41,643 nucleotides of DNA. Source: a virus. A model generated the notes under the pieces. That model worked only from the letters and a program-made list of their open reading frames with translations. It was not told where the DNA came from and ran no database searches. The number at the start of each line of letters is the position of its first letter. Positions within the stretch are counted from its first letter, which is position 1. The DNA is taken from positions 1 to 41,643 of IMG/VR virus record IMGVR_UViG_3300032241_002223. One strand, given 5' to 3'. This document shows positions 41,139 to 41,643 of the stretch, one piece after another. The translations under genes and the position numbers were made by a program.

Positions 41139-41643
41139 AAATACCACACGATAAATTCTGTGTACTTCCTTGGGTCAGTTTAGAAACCAGTCCTATCGGA
41201 ACGGTACGGCCTTGTTGTCTAGCCGAAGATGAATTAACCGACGATACAGGAGAAAAATTCAATCTAGCTTCCGCCAAATTCAGCACCATACAAAACAGCG
41301 TCAGTATGCGTCGATTGCGTGAACAGTTCTTGGCCGGTGAACAGCCTCAAACCTGTAGAAAATGTTGGCGGGAAGAACGTAGCGGTCGCACCAGTAAGCG
41401 TATGCACACTCTGGATAGACTTAAACACATGCTGGATGATACCGACTGGACTGCCAACGCTAAACCACTTATGTTCCTGGATCTTAAGTTGGGCAATATC
41501 TGCAATCTAAAATGTCGTATCTGCGGTTCATGGTCCAGCAGTAGCTTTGCCATTGAAGAACTGGCTGACCTAGAACCTGGCACAGATAAAAAATCTAGTT
41601 TTCATTATCAGATGTTGCGTAACGGTGCATGGCCTAGAGAAAA
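41135..41643 (+). CDS. Radical SAM protein with N-terminal twitch/SPASM-like domain, copy 4; 3' end outside window
   Basis: The first 169 residues are visible. FCVLPWVSLETSPIGTVRPC (C9, C27) and C28 repeat the layout of copy 3, followed by SMRRLREQFLAGEQPQTCRK with C74 and C77. The radical SAM motif CNLKCRIC (C123, C127, C130) comes next. Copies 3 and 4 are thus paralogues of one subtype and copies 1 and 2 of another. The GGEP motif and C-terminus lie beyond the window edge. The ATG overlaps the upstream stop (ATGA). The operon continues to the right, so its end and any further genes cannot be described. Confidence 0.9.
   Translation, partial: MKIPHDKFCVLPWVSLETSPIGTVRPCCLAEDELTDDTGEKFNLASAKFSTIQNSVSMRRLREQFLAGEQPQTCRKCWREERSGRTSKRMHTLDRLKHMLDDTDWTANAKPLMFLDLKLGNICNLKCRICGSWSSSSFAIEELADLEPGTDKKSSFHYQMLRNGAWPRE

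Overview
This window is part of the genome of a large T4-like contractile-tailed phage (myovirus). It is cut at both ends inside genes. The evidence is the gene set and order: recombination nuclease subunits gp46 and gp47, a gp55-type late sigma factor, and a long baseplate operon with recognisable gp53-, gp5-, gp25-, gp6- and gp7-like proteins. The style of the structural proteins (very long, Asn/Thr/Gly/Ser-rich, with LWWD..VYNG..W modules, cupredoxin-like and FG-GAP repeats) resembles T4-like phages of aquatic bacteria such as cyanophages and pelagiphages. The host cannot be determined from the window. No tRNA, rRNA, insertion sequence or CRISPR array was seen.

Layout. (1) 1-3149, minus strand: gp46 (3' end missing), gp47 and gp55, transcribed leftward. 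(2) 3150-3266: a short divergent intergenic region with a TAAATA late-promoter-like motif facing each way. (3) 3267-32746, plus strand: the baseplate and tail-tip operon. In order it has a tube/baseplate junction-type protein, a LysM/gp53-like wedge protein, two hub-like proteins, a gp5-like spike without a lysozyme domain, a protein with a Gly-Ser-Leu tandem repeat, gp25, gp6, a giant 4,898-residue gp7-like protein, a 49-residue mini-protein, and three tail-tip or fibre-like proteins. Genes are packed with TAATG or ATGA stop/start overlaps. (4) 32768-32787: a strong hairpin that closes the structural operon, followed by a sigma70-like promoter. (5) 32820-41643, plus strand: an accessory operon of four glycosyltransferase-like genes, three small conserved genes and four radical SAM genes, nearly all overlapping end to start; it runs off the right edge.

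How it fits together. gp55 probably directs late transcription from TAAATA-type promoters, including the one that starts the baseplate operon next to it. gp46/gp47 process DNA ends for recombination-dependent replication, which in T4 is coupled to late transcription. The baseplate operon builds the hub, spike and wedges, and the giant protein adds many probable adhesive modules: a putative seven-bladed FG-GAP propeller, three carbohydrate-binding-like modules and about eleven repeats of a short beta module. The right-hand island is the most unusual part. Four radical SAM enzymes with an N-terminal cysteine cluster lie among sugar-transferase-like genes, which suggests a phage-encoded pathway that builds or modifies a glycan or glycosylated protein. 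Its substrate is not evident from the sequence.
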